Assembly (NCBI RefSeq): GCF_026627255.1 | Contig: NZ_JAPNLM010000018.1 | Span: 112,282-176,281, forward strand | Reading direction: 5' to 3' | Origin: Streptomyces antarcticus | GTDB taxonomy: Bacteria > Actinomycetota > Actinomycetes > Streptomycetales > Streptomycetaceae | Length of the DNA: 64,000 nt | Shown: positions 1 to 7,177 of the stretch, piece by piece | How positions within the stretch are numbered: the stretch's first letter is position 1 | Layout: every line of letters starts with the position of its first letter | The notes under the pieces: model-generated | Seen by the model: only the letters and a program-made list of their open reading frames with translations | Told to the model about the DNA's origin: nothing | Databases searched by the model: none | Made by a program: the position numbers and the translations under genes

Positions 1-24
1 GGAGCATCGGTTACTCGATGCTCC
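1..24. terminator. Hairpin at window edge, likely terminator
   Basis: A 9-bp perfect inverted repeat (GGAGCATCG / CGATGCTCC) closes a 6-nt loop. It lies just beyond the stop of the leftward methyltransferase gene, so it could end that transcript or one entering from the left. There is no T-run, as is usual in Streptomyces. Confidence 0.5.
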
Positions 25-77
25 AGCCGCCCTTTGGCGTCTGCGGTCCGCGGACCCCGGGCTCTCCGCTCTCATGC

Positions 78-824
78 TCATGCCTCCGGACCGGCCAGCT
101 CGAAGTCGTCCTTTGTCAGTTCGGCGCGCAGCCGCTCCTCGGCGACGTCGGCGTAGTGCGCGGACAGCTCGACGCCCACAAAGCGGCGTCCCTCGCGCAG
201 GGCCGCGACCCCCGTGGAGCCGCTGCCGGTGAACGGGTCGAGCACAGTGCCGCCCTCGGGGCAGACCTGGACGAGCTGCTGCATGACCTCGACCGGCTTC
301 TGGGTGATGTGGACACGGCCCTTGCGGGGCTGGGAGGCGATGTAATGACCCGGCAGGTAGAGGTCGCGGGTGTTGTCGAGGGATCCCTTGACGCCCCAGA
401 TGATGAACTCCGAGTCCTGCTTCGGCCCGCCCTTGCGGGGCCGGCTGGAGGGCTTGATCCACGGGATGGTGCCACTCCAGGTCCACCCGGCCATCTGCAG
501 GGCGTCCGAGGTAGTCGGTTCCTGGCGCCAGTCGGTGAAGACCATGGCGACCGCGTGCTCGGTCGAGGCCCGGTACGCCTCGGTGAGCAGTTCGGTCAGC
601 CAGGATCGGTAGGAACGCTGGTCGCGGTTCTCTCCGGGGAAGTTCTGCAGGTCGTGCGCACTGTTGCTGGTGACGTACTTGGCTCGCGCGGTGCGACCGG
701 TGCGGTCCGAACTGGTACGCCCGCCGGAGTTGTACGGCGGGTCGGTGATGACGGCGTTGACGCTCTCGTCCGGGAGGGTCTTCAGCACGGTGAGGGCATC
801 GCCTCGGTGCAGCGTGTAGCTCAT
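78..824 (-). CDS. DNA methyltransferase, N6-adenine/N4-cytosine type
   Basis: The 248-aa product is a site-specific amino-methyltransferase that would transfer a methyl group from SAM to adenine N6 or cytosine N4. The catalytic motif DPPYNSGG lies near residue 30, and the SAM-binding motif DPFTGSGSTG comes near the C-terminus (about residue 210), an order typical of beta-class enzymes. The chosen start has the ribosome binding site GAAAGAGG about 9 bases upstream; an in-frame extension of 73 codons has no family similarity and looks untranslated. It is divergent from the transfer operon. No partner restriction enzyme is visible, so it is probably an orphan modification enzyme protecting the element from host restriction, an inference. 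Target site unknown. Confidence 0.9.
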   Translation of the reverse strand: MSYTLHRGDALTVLKTLPDESVNAVITDPPYNSGGRTSSDRTGRTARAKYVTSNSAHDLQNFPGENRDQRSYRSWLTELLTEAYRASTEHAVAMVFTDWRQEPTTSDALQMAGWTWSGTIPWIKPSSRPRKGGPKQDSEFIIWGVKGSLDNTRDLYLPGHYIASQPRKGRVHITQKPVEVMQQLVQVCPEGGTVLDPFTGSGSTGVAALREGRRFVGVELSAHYADVAEERLRAELTKDDFELAGPEA

Positions 825-921
825 GTGCGGGGCCTCTTTCAGGGCACGGCGGGACTGAACCCGCTCCGGGCGTCGCTCAACAGCGGTCGTTTCGAGCGGG
901 GTTGCGCCGGAGGTTAGTCGC

Positions 922-1001
922 GAATTCCGGCCGCGCCTAACGAGCCGTTGTCTCTGTCCGAGGCCGAGCCCGGGAGCCGTTTGGCGCGGCCGGAATCCGG
1001 G
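922..1001. repeat. Inverted pair of a dispersed CGGCCGCGCC motif
   Basis: ATTCCGGCCGCGCC-TAAC (from 924) and its inverted copy reading ATTCCGGCCGCGCC-AAAC (from about 996 leftward) face each other about 40 bp apart in the divergent region between the methyltransferase and the transfer leader. Related copies occur near 9920, 12591, 22471 and 36808. The position suggests an operator or recombination site. The rest of 825-1187 has no recognisable gene and must hold the divergent promoters. Confidence 0.45.
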
Positions 1002-1187
1002 TCTACTGTCTCGCCATGTCACCGGGGCAGAGCAGCGCTCCACCCTCGCTGACCTGTGCTTATCCGTGTTGTCTCGTCCGAATGGGCAGCACGGCAGGCC
1101 CGTTAGCCCTTCGTCCGAGAAGCCGTGAGGAGAACCGGTGTTCCGCCTGAGATTACGAGCGCGGCTGGCTGCCGCGCTTGACCCGAG

Positions 1188-1320
1188 ACCGGCGTCCGGG
1201 AGCTACCAACTCCCCTGACCCGGGCCCGCCCTGAGAGGCGGATTCACATCGGCGCGGTGCCGACGGCTTTGCACGAGAAGTCGGCACCGCGCCTCCTACG
1301 AACCACGAGGAGCCGCTGCG
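1188..1320 (+). ncRNA. Structured 5' leader RNA upstream of transfer operon (copy A)
   Basis: Four hairpins can be drawn in order. P1 is GGGAGCTACCAACTCCC (1198-1214). P2 is CCGCC/GGCGG (1226-1241). P3 is a perfect 14-bp stem, 1251-1264 with 1280-1293, whose 15-nt loop contains TTTGCACGAGAA. P4 pairs CTCCT (1293-1297) with AGGAG (1308-1312), hiding the Shine-Dalgarno of the 1321 ORF. A single strand ATTCACATC separates P2 and P3. The same elements in the same order precede the replication operon at 38087-38221, with different but still paired stem sequences, which is covariation-type support. This is seen in the sequence; a cis-regulatory or riboswitch-like role is inferred. I recall a Streptomyces 'NLPC-P60' structured RNA reported upstream of NlpC/P60 genes, and this may be that motif. 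Confidence 0.72.
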
Positions 1321-1407
1321 ATGCAGCATGCCCTGACACCCCCGCGCCCCGACCCAACACCGCTGCCCGACTGGCACCGCCGTACCGGTGAACGGCAGCG
1401 GCGATGA
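1321..1407 (+). CDS. 28-aa leader ORF coupled to the NlpC/P60 gene
   Basis: An ATG eight bases after AGGAG opens 28 codons (MQHALTPPRPDPTPL...) whose TGA overlaps the ATG of the wall hydrolase as ATGA. The Shine-Dalgarno lies inside leader hairpin P4, so translation of this short ORF would be what the leader controls, and the hydrolase would follow by coupling. The peptide is Pro/Arg-rich and resembles nothing I know; it may matter only for being translated. An alternative is direct initiation at 1404, which lacks a good ribosome binding site of its own. Confidence 0.5.
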   Translation: MQHALTPPRPDPTPLPDWHRRTGERQRR

Positions 1408-2543
1408 AGAAGACCACCGGAGCCGTCGTCGGTCTCTTCGCCTCCGGCCCGCTACTGCTGGCCGTTCCCATCCTCGCCATCGGTGCCGGTACGGCTTCGG
1501 CCTCCTGCTCGACCGGCGATGCACAGTCTGTGGATACCGCAGCCGTTGCCTCACAGGTGAAGGCCATCCTGGACGGTGGCGACAAGGGCGCAGTCTCCGT
1601 GCCGGGTCTGGATGATCCAGCCGACCAGGTACCCAACGCCAAGACCATCCAGGCCACAGGCGTCGCGATGCACATTCCGGCCCGGGGCCAGGTCGTGGCC
1701 CTGGCAACCGCCCTCCAGGAGAGCGGCCTTCGGAACTTGACCTACGGCGACCGCGACTCGCTGGGACTGTTCCAGCAGCGGCCGTCGCAGGGATGGGGCA
1801 CGGCGAACGAGATCCTCGATCCGGTCCACTCCTCGACCAAGTTCTACGAGGGGCTGCAGAAGGTCTCCGGCTGGCAATCCCTGTCCGTCACCCAGGCCGC
1901 TCAGGCGGTACAGCGGTCAGGCTTCCCGGAGGCATACGCCAAGTGGGAGCCCCTGGCCACCGCCCTGCAGAAGGCCATCGAACCCCTGCTGTCGAAGACC
2001 GGCGGCGCGTCGCCGAGCCCTTCTCCGTCTGGCTCTGCCGGCACCCCTGCATCCACTACCGCGGGCGGTTGTACGACCGGCGGGGACGGAACCGACTTCG
2101 GGACCATCCCGGCAGGCGCGGTGCCGGCCGGATACAAGATCCCGGCCGATGCTCCGGCGAAGGTCCAGACAGCGATCCGCTGGGCGCTCGGCCAGCTCAA
2201 CACGGCGTACCAGTGGGGCGGGAGTTGCACCGACTCTCACGGGCCCGACCCCATGGGCCGGTGCGACTGCTCCTCCCTGATGCAGCAGGCGTACAAGGCC
2301 GCCGGGGTCACCTTGACGCGGACGACATACACACAGGTCAAGGAGGGTAAGGCGGCTTCGGCCGACGCTCTCCAGCCCGGCGACCTCGTCTTCACCGAAG
2401 GAACGGCGGACGTCCCTGAACACGTCGGCATGTTCATCGGACAGGGGCTGATCATCAACGCCCCACATACCGGTGACGTGGTCCGCATCGCGACTCTCGC
2501 GTCCTGGAAATCGCAGATTCTCGCGGCCCGCCGAGTCGTCTGA
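1404..2543 (+). CDS. Lysozyme-like plus NlpC/P60 wall hydrolase (VirB1-like)
   Basis: This 379-aa exported enzyme probably opens peptidoglycan for the conjugation channel. Residues 8-34 form a signal peptide or membrane anchor with Cys35 close behind. Residues about 75-195 look like the lysozyme/transglycosylase module of actinobacterial conjugation hydrolases (LQESGLR with Glu106; GLFQQRPSQGWG). A Ser/Pro/Thr linker (about 200-225) leads to an NlpC/P60 domain (250-379) with the catalytic Cys289 in GRCDCSSL, His340 and His355. It is the first large gene after the leader RNA and starts the transfer operon. Both catalytic modules look intact. The double-domain design matches VirB1-type proteins of Gram-positive T4SS. 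Confidence 0.88.
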   Translation: MKKTTGAVVGLFASGPLLLAVPILAIGAGTASASCSTGDAQSVDTAAVASQVKAILDGGDKGAVSVPGLDDPADQVPNAKTIQATGVAMHIPARGQVVALATALQESGLRNLTYGDRDSLGLFQQRPSQGWGTANEILDPVHSSTKFYEGLQKVSGWQSLSVTQAAQAVQRSGFPEAYAKWEPLATALQKAIEPLLSKTGGASPSPSPSGSAGTPASTTAGGCTTGGDGTDFGTIPAGAVPAGYKIPADAPAKVQTAIRWALGQLNTAYQWGGSCTDSHGPDPMGRCDCSSLMQQAYKAAGVTLTRTTYTQVKEGKAASADALQPGDLVFTEGTADVPEHVGMFIGQGLIINAPHTGDVVRIATLASWKSQILAARRVV

Positions 2544-2632
2544 CCGGCGCTTCTTCCCTCATCCCCTTCTTCTCGCATCGCCGCTCCGCCCGCTCGGGCT
2601 TCAGCGTGCCATGAATCGAACTGGAGTTCGTT

Positions 2633-2941
2633 ATGTATCTCGCCGACAAGGTCATCCAGCTCGCCTACGACCCGGGGATCAAGCCGAACGAGGGCGGGCT
2701 GCCGGGCCTCGCCGTCCTCAAGCAGGTGATGGGCTCCGTCAACCTCTTCGGCATCATCGCAGTGGTCGGCGCGCTCGCCGTCAGCGCGGGCGTGTGGGCC
2801 TGGGGCCACCACTCCGGCGGCCATCAGGCCGAGGCCAACGGCAAGAAGGGCGTGCTGGTCAGCGCTGGCGCGGCCCTTCTGCTGGGTGCCGCAAACGGCG
2901 TGGTCGCGTTCTTCAGCACGCTGGGGACGCAGGTCCACTAA
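2633..2941 (+). CDS. Small two-helix membrane protein, VirB2/TrbC pilin-like
   Basis: The 102-aa product has an amphipathic N-terminus, a hydrophobic helix near residues 36-54, a short polar loop containing GHHSGGHQAEANGKKG, and a second hydrophobic helix near residues 72-95. Its size, two-helix topology and place between the wall hydrolase and the VirB8/VirB6-like genes match the pilin-like or small channel subunit of T4SS clusters. No cleavable signal peptide is evident. Its TAA stop overlaps the next ATG. Family assignment rests on context and topology, not on a diagnostic motif. Confidence 0.65.
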   Translation: MYLADKVIQLAYDPGIKPNEGGLPGLAVLKQVMGSVNLFGIIAVVGALAVSAGVWAWGHHSGGHQAEANGKKGVLVSAGAALLLGAANGVVAFFSTLGTQVH

Positions 2942-3630
2942 TGCCTTCCCACTCCTCGAACCCCGGCGGCGCATCTCGCGTGCGCCGCCGGGCGCTGCTC
3001 GGCACTGCCGTTCTGGTGGTGCTCGTCGCCCTCGCCGGCTTGGCTGCCTACCTCACCCGCGATGGCAGGGGCTCCTCCAAAGCTGAAGCCCCACCCGCGA
3101 GTTCGTCTTCTCCTTCCTCGTCGGCTGCTTCGCCGTCCGGGTCACCCTCGCCGAGGTCACACCATCGCTCCCTCCCGACTCCACCGGACACCCACGATCC
3201 GATCGCGTTCGGCAAGGCGGCTGCAGAGGCGTTGTGGTCCTACGACACCCGCGCGTACTCCCAGGCAGAGCTGCTGACCGCCCTGCACCGGTGGCTGACC
3301 ACCGAGACCAAGTACGCCGACCCCGCCTCGGTCGACGCGGTCGTTCCCTCGCCCGTGCTGTGGAAGGAAATGGCCGCCAACGACCAGTTCGCCACCGCCA
3401 AGGTCAACGAGGGTCACTTCCCGAACTCGTTCACCCAGGCCCTTCAGGCGAATCCCGGAACGATCACACAGGCGTACGTCTACGCCGTGACCGTCTCCGG
3501 CAAGCAGTCGATCGCCTGGAAGGGCTCGTCTGCCGGTGGTGCGGAGAACCGCGTCACCACCCTCGCGGTCCAGTGCCGCCCTTCCCACCCGTGTGCACTG
3601 GCCGGCGTCATGCCGTCCGTCGCGCCGTGA
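2941..3630 (+). CDS. Membrane-anchored conjugation protein, VirB8/TcpC-like
   Basis: The 229-aa protein has one N-terminal membrane helix (about residues 20-40), a Ser/Pro-rich extracellular linker (about 48-82) and a compact domain of about 145 residues beginning near DPIAFGKAAAEALWSYD. One anchor plus a small alpha/beta extracellular domain next to a VirB6-like gene is the architecture of VirB8/TcpC scaffold proteins, which have an NTF2-like fold. The start overlaps the previous stop, giving tight coupling. A longer in-frame extension reaching back to 2473 overlaps two genes and is rejected. The VirB8 assignment is inferred from architecture. Confidence 0.62.
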   Translation: MPSHSSNPGGASRVRRRALLGTAVLVVLVALAGLAAYLTRDGRGSSKAEAPPASSSSPSSSAASPSGSPSPRSHHRSLPTPPDTHDPIAFGKAAAEALWSYDTRAYSQAELLTALHRWLTTETKYADPASVDAVVPSPVLWKEMAANDQFATAKVNEGHFPNSFTQALQANPGTITQAYVYAVTVSGKQSIAWKGSSAGGAENRVTTLAVQCRPSHPCALAGVMPSVAP

Positions 3631-3657
3631 CCACCAATCCAGAAAGGAGGTATCGCC

Positions 3658-5049
3658 ATGGGAGTCTGCGACTTTCCGCTGATGGACAAGGTGTGCGGTG
3701 CTGTTGACTTCGCCACCAACCCCGCCGGGGCCGTCACCGACGGCATCGGAGCATGGATCGCGAAGTCGGCGGGCGAACTGGCAGCCAGCGCTGCAGACCT
3801 CGCTGCGAAGGCCGTCAACCAGACCACCGCCATCGATCTCAACGCCGGTTGGTTCCGGGACAACTACGAACTACTGCTTCCCATCGGGCTCGCGCTGACC
3901 GTCGGTACGTTCTGCATCCAGTTGATGTTCGCGGCCTGGCGGCGGGACGAACGCGCCCTGGCTCAGGCAGCCATCGGCACCATGACGGGCATCCTCTTCA
4001 GCTTCTGCGCCATCGCCTTCACGACCGTGGCCATCACCGTGGTCGACGCCCTGTCCGACGGCCTGTTCAAAGCAGCCAACAGCTCAGTCGACGATGCGAT
4101 CCGCCGTGTGGTGAAGGTCAACGAACTGGGGGCGATGTACGGCCTCGGCTGGGGAGTCCCAGCTCTGGTCGCCCTAGGATGCGCGATCGGCGCGTTCATG
4201 TACTGGGGCGTCATGGTCGCTCGTAAGGTCGGCGTCCTGGTCCTGGTCGCCCTCGCTGTCTTCGCCGGAGCCGGTGGAGGCTGGGAGGTCGCCAAGCGGT
4301 GGCGGCGCGGCTGGATCGAGGCCACCGCCACGCTGGTCGTCTCGAAACTCCTGATGACCGTGGTCTTCCTCATCGGCGTCTCGGCGATGGGCAAGTCGGA
4401 TGCCCACGACGGCATGGCCGCGCTGTCCGACGCGATGGCAGGCATCGTCGTGATGGTGCTGGTCCTGCTGTGCCCTTACGCCACATACAAGTTCGTCCAC
4501 TGGGCCAGCGACGGCGGAGGCCACGACGACCTGCACCGCACCGGCGTCGCTGGCATGGCGGTCGCCGCAGGGGCTGCGAAGACCGCGGGCAGTCTGGCGA
4601 TGCAGGCCAGCACCGGCACGCCTGCACCGCAGGGACCGAGCCAGGTCCCCGGCGCGGGCAGCGACGGTGTCGCCTCCGGCATCAGCCCCTCCGGCGGCAA
4701 CCTCAGCAAGGAGGGCATCGACGGCGGACCGTCCAAGCCGCAAACCAGCTTCCGGTACGGCGAAGACTCGAACGCTTCCGGTGACAAGGGTCGAGCCCTG
4801 ATCCAGCGCCCCGGTATCCCGCCGCTCATCACCCGATCCGGCGAGGGCGAATCGGGAGGTTCCGAAGGAGACTCCGCGGGTGGCCAGTTCGCTGCCGCTT
4901 CGGCTGCGGGCAGCAGCGTGACCCGCGCTGGTACCGCGCCGCCGGCAGGTTCTGCAGCACCGCCGCCGTCCTCCACAGGGCCGTCGGCAACCGGCTCTCC
5001 GACGCCGACGAACTGGATCTATCCCAGCCAGCCGCCGTCGGGTTCCTGA
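3658..5049 (+). CDS. VirB6/TrbL-like polytopic channel protein
   Basis: The 463-aa inner-membrane protein has about six hydrophobic segments between residues 60 and 290, after an N-terminal amphipathic region, and then a long disordered Gly/Ser/Pro tail from about residue 300. This is the pattern of VirB6/TrbL channel subunits, which line the translocation path of T4SSs. The ribosome binding site AGAAAGGAGG is near consensus, suggesting high translation. The tail carries no basic R-x-R end, unlike the accessory proteins further along. It sits between the VirB8-like and SCO6880-like genes. Confidence 0.8.
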   Translation: MGVCDFPLMDKVCGAVDFATNPAGAVTDGIGAWIAKSAGELAASAADLAAKAVNQTTAIDLNAGWFRDNYELLLPIGLALTVGTFCIQLMFAAWRRDERALAQAAIGTMTGILFSFCAIAFTTVAITVVDALSDGLFKAANSSVDDAIRRVVKVNELGAMYGLGWGVPALVALGCAIGAFMYWGVMVARKVGVLVLVALAVFAGAGGGWEVAKRWRRGWIEATATLVVSKLLMTVVFLIGVSAMGKSDAHDGMAALSDAMAGIVVMVLVLLCPYATYKFVHWASDGGGHDDLHRTGVAGMAVAAGAAKTAGSLAMQASTGTPAPQGPSQVPGAGSDGVASGISPSGGNLSKEGIDGGPSKPQTSFRYGEDSNASGDKGRALIQRPGIPPLITRSGEGESGGSEGDSAGGQFAAASAAGSSVTRAGTAPPAGSAAPPPSSTGPSATGSPTPTNWIYPSQPPSGS

Positions 5050-5125
5050 CCCCTCACATCCGGGGGCGGGCTGCGCCCGCAGCCCGCCCCCACGCCCCGC
5101 ACCACCGATCACCAGAAACGGAGCC

Positions 5126-5191
5126 CTGCCATGACCTCCAGAAGAGCGCCGCGCGCCCCGCCCCCGCCCGCTCCCACCGTCTGGAATCACC
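5126..5191 (+). repeat. Leader with short ORF MTSRRAPRAPP (copy 1)
   Basis: An ATG at 5131 with GGAGC upstream opens MTSRRAPRAPPPP and runs in another frame into the next gene. The core CAGAAGAGCGCCGCG and the peptide MTSRRAPRAPP recur at 17377, where it again lies 60-70 bp ahead of a T4SS gene (the coupling protein). It may be a translated upstream ORF that tunes the next gene, or a relic of a shared cassette boundary. Confidence 0.5.
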
Positions 5192-6664
5192 ATGTCCGAC
5201 AAGCCCCAGGCCGAAGCCACCACGGCCAGCGTCAAATTTCCGCACCGCTCGCGGCGCGGCATCCTGCTCGGCCTGACCGCCTCGCAACTGATCGTCGTCA
5301 GCCTCACCGGCCTTCTTCTGCTCGCCGTGATCCTCACCCGCGGCGTGGTCGGCGCCCTCGAACTCATTCCGGTCTGGGCCGCCATCGCCCTCCTCGTCTT
5401 CGTCCGCTACCGAGGCCGCGCCCTGGCCGACTGGGCTCCGATCGTCACCCGGTACGTCCTGCGCCGAATGCGGGGCCAGTTGATCTGGCTCACCCGGCCT
5501 TCCCGGCGCCCGGTCCGCGAAGGACTCCTCCACCTGCCCGGTACCGCCGCCAGCCTGCGCGTGGTCACCGCACCCGACCGCCGGTACGGCGCGGTCCACA
5601 ACCCCCACACCGGCACGCTGACCGCCGTCGTCAAGGTGTCCTCCCGCGCCTACGCGCTGCTCGACCCGGGCACCCAGAACGCCAACGTCAACGGCTGGGG
5701 GCGTGCCATAGCCGCGCTGGCCCGTACCGGTCAGGTCGCCCGGATCCAGGTGATCGAGCGCACCGTCCCGGACTCTGGTGACGCGCTGCGCCGGTACTGG
5801 GAGGAGCACGGCCAGCCCCATGCTCCCGTAGCAGGTGCGATCTACAGCGAGCTGATCCAGAGCGCCGGCCCGGCGGCGGCACCGCACGAGGCTTACGTCG
5901 CGGTGTCCCTGGACGCCAAGGCCGCACGGCGGCTGATCAATCAGGCCGGTGGCGGCCTCACCGGGTCCTTCAGCGTCCTGGCGCAACTGACCTCGACCTT
6001 CGATCAGGCCGCGCGAACCGCCGGGCTCAACCCCACTGGCTGGCTCACCGCCCGCGAGATCGCGGCCGTCGTGCGAACCGCGTATGACCCCAAGGCCCTT
6101 GCACCGCTCGACCGTTGGTCTACCGCAGGACGCCCCGAGGCTGAGCCCGCTGCTGCCGGTCCGGTCGTGGTCGTCGAGAAGTCGGATCACATCATGACTG
6201 ACTCGGCCGTCCACGCCACGTACTGGGTGGAGAACTGGCCCCGCACCGAAACCAGCGCGGGCTTCCTGCACCAGCTCCTGTTCACCGCCGGGGTCCGGCG
6301 CACGCTGTCGCTGTCGTACGAGCCGAAGGGACTGGACGCCGCCCTGCGCGACGTGCAGCGCAAGAAGTCCAGCGTGATCGCCGACGCCGCCGAGCGAGCC
6401 CGGCGGGGCCAGGTCGATTCCGAGGCGGACTCGATCGAGTACCAGGACATCAAGTCCCGAGAGCGTCAGCTCATCGCGGGCCACGCGGATGTCGCCCTGA
6501 CCGGCCTACTGACCGTTTCGGCGGACTCGGAGGAGGAACTCCGCTCCGCCTGCGCCGTCGTAGAGACCGCCGCCGTCGGTGCCCAGCTCGACCTCCGGCC
6601 ACTCACCTGGCAGCAGGCCGAAGCGTTCACCGTCGCCGCCATGCCGCTCGGCCTCGCCGCCTGA
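5192..6664 (+). CDS. SCO6880-like conjugation protein (possible VirB3/VirB4-N half)
   Basis: The 490-aa protein begins with a cytoplasmic stretch and two adjacent hydrophobic helices (about residues 30-75), followed by a soluble region of about 400 residues with no nucleotide-binding motif. It resembles the actinobacterial SCO6880 family found in conjugation clusters. The two-helix start recalls VirB3/PrgI. The soluble part may supply the VirB4 N-terminal domain, which the short VirB4-like ATPase two genes downstream seems to lack; this split is inferred. The start follows the MTSRRAPRAPP leader and has no strong ribosome binding site of its own. Confidence 0.7.
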   Translation: MSDKPQAEATTASVKFPHRSRRGILLGLTASQLIVVSLTGLLLLAVILTRGVVGALELIPVWAAIALLVFVRYRGRALADWAPIVTRYVLRRMRGQLIWLTRPSRRPVREGLLHLPGTAASLRVVTAPDRRYGAVHNPHTGTLTAVVKVSSRAYALLDPGTQNANVNGWGRAIAALARTGQVARIQVIERTVPDSGDALRRYWEEHGQPHAPVAGAIYSELIQSAGPAAAPHEAYVAVSLDAKAARRLINQAGGGLTGSFSVLAQLTSTFDQAARTAGLNPTGWLTAREIAAVVRTAYDPKALAPLDRWSTAGRPEAEPAAAGPVVVVEKSDHIMTDSAVHATYWVENWPRTETSAGFLHQLLFTAGVRRTLSLSYEPKGLDAALRDVQRKKSSVIADAAERARRGQVDSEADSIEYQDIKSRERQLIAGHADVALTGLLTVSADSEEELRSACAVVETAAVGAQLDLRPLTWQQAEAFTVAAMPLGLAA

Positions 6665-6698
6665 TGCCGGCCCTCCTTCCCCCCGAAAGAGCACCCCC

Positions 6699-7151
6699 AT
6701 GTCCCGCACCGCTAGCCCGACCGCGCAGGACTTCGTGCCCTTCGCCACCGCCGCGCTCGACTTCCACCGAGCGCTCAACATTCCGGGTGGTCCCCTAGTC
6801 ACCACGCGCGCGGAGCTGGACGCCCTGCACGCCCATCTTGTCTCGCTGCACGGCCTGCTCGATGCGCATGCCGCCCGCACCGGCCAGCTCGTGCCGGTCG
6901 AAGGAGACCAGCTCCGCGCCACCCGCACCCGGATCTGGCAGGCCGCCGACCACGTCCACGCCGCGTACCACGCGGCACCCCGCCCGGACTCCGGCGAGGT
7001 GCCCGAACGCGAGGCGTGCCAGGCGGGCCTGCCCGAGGGCGCGCCGGAGCTGACCATCTGCCAGCGCCACCAGCGCACCGCGCACCTGGTGCGCCGCCGC
7101 ACCACCCCGGCCGACCTGCACGCGCCGTTCACGGGTCTCGTCCGCCGCTGA
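6699..7151 (+). CDS. Small helical protein of unknown function
   Basis: The 150-aa product (MSRTASPTAQDFVPFATAAL...) is predicted to be mostly helical and ends in HLVRRRTTPADLHAPFTGLVRR. It has no signal peptide, membrane helix or known motif. A GAAAGAGC sequence precedes the ATG. It sits between the SCO6880-like gene and the VirB4-like ATPase, so a role in channel assembly or as a chaperone is possible. Similar small helical proteins recur through the operon, but this one lacks the AAxxRS tail. Confidence 0.65.
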   Translation: MSRTASPTAQDFVPFATAALDFHRALNIPGGPLVTTRAELDALHAHLVSLHGLLDAHAARTGQLVPVEGDQLRATRTRIWQAADHVHAAYHAAPRPDSGEVPEREACQAGLPEGAPELTICQRHQRTAHLVRRRTTPADLHAPFTGLVRR

Positions 7152-7177
7152 CCCGCCTTCCGTCTGGAGAAACGTTC

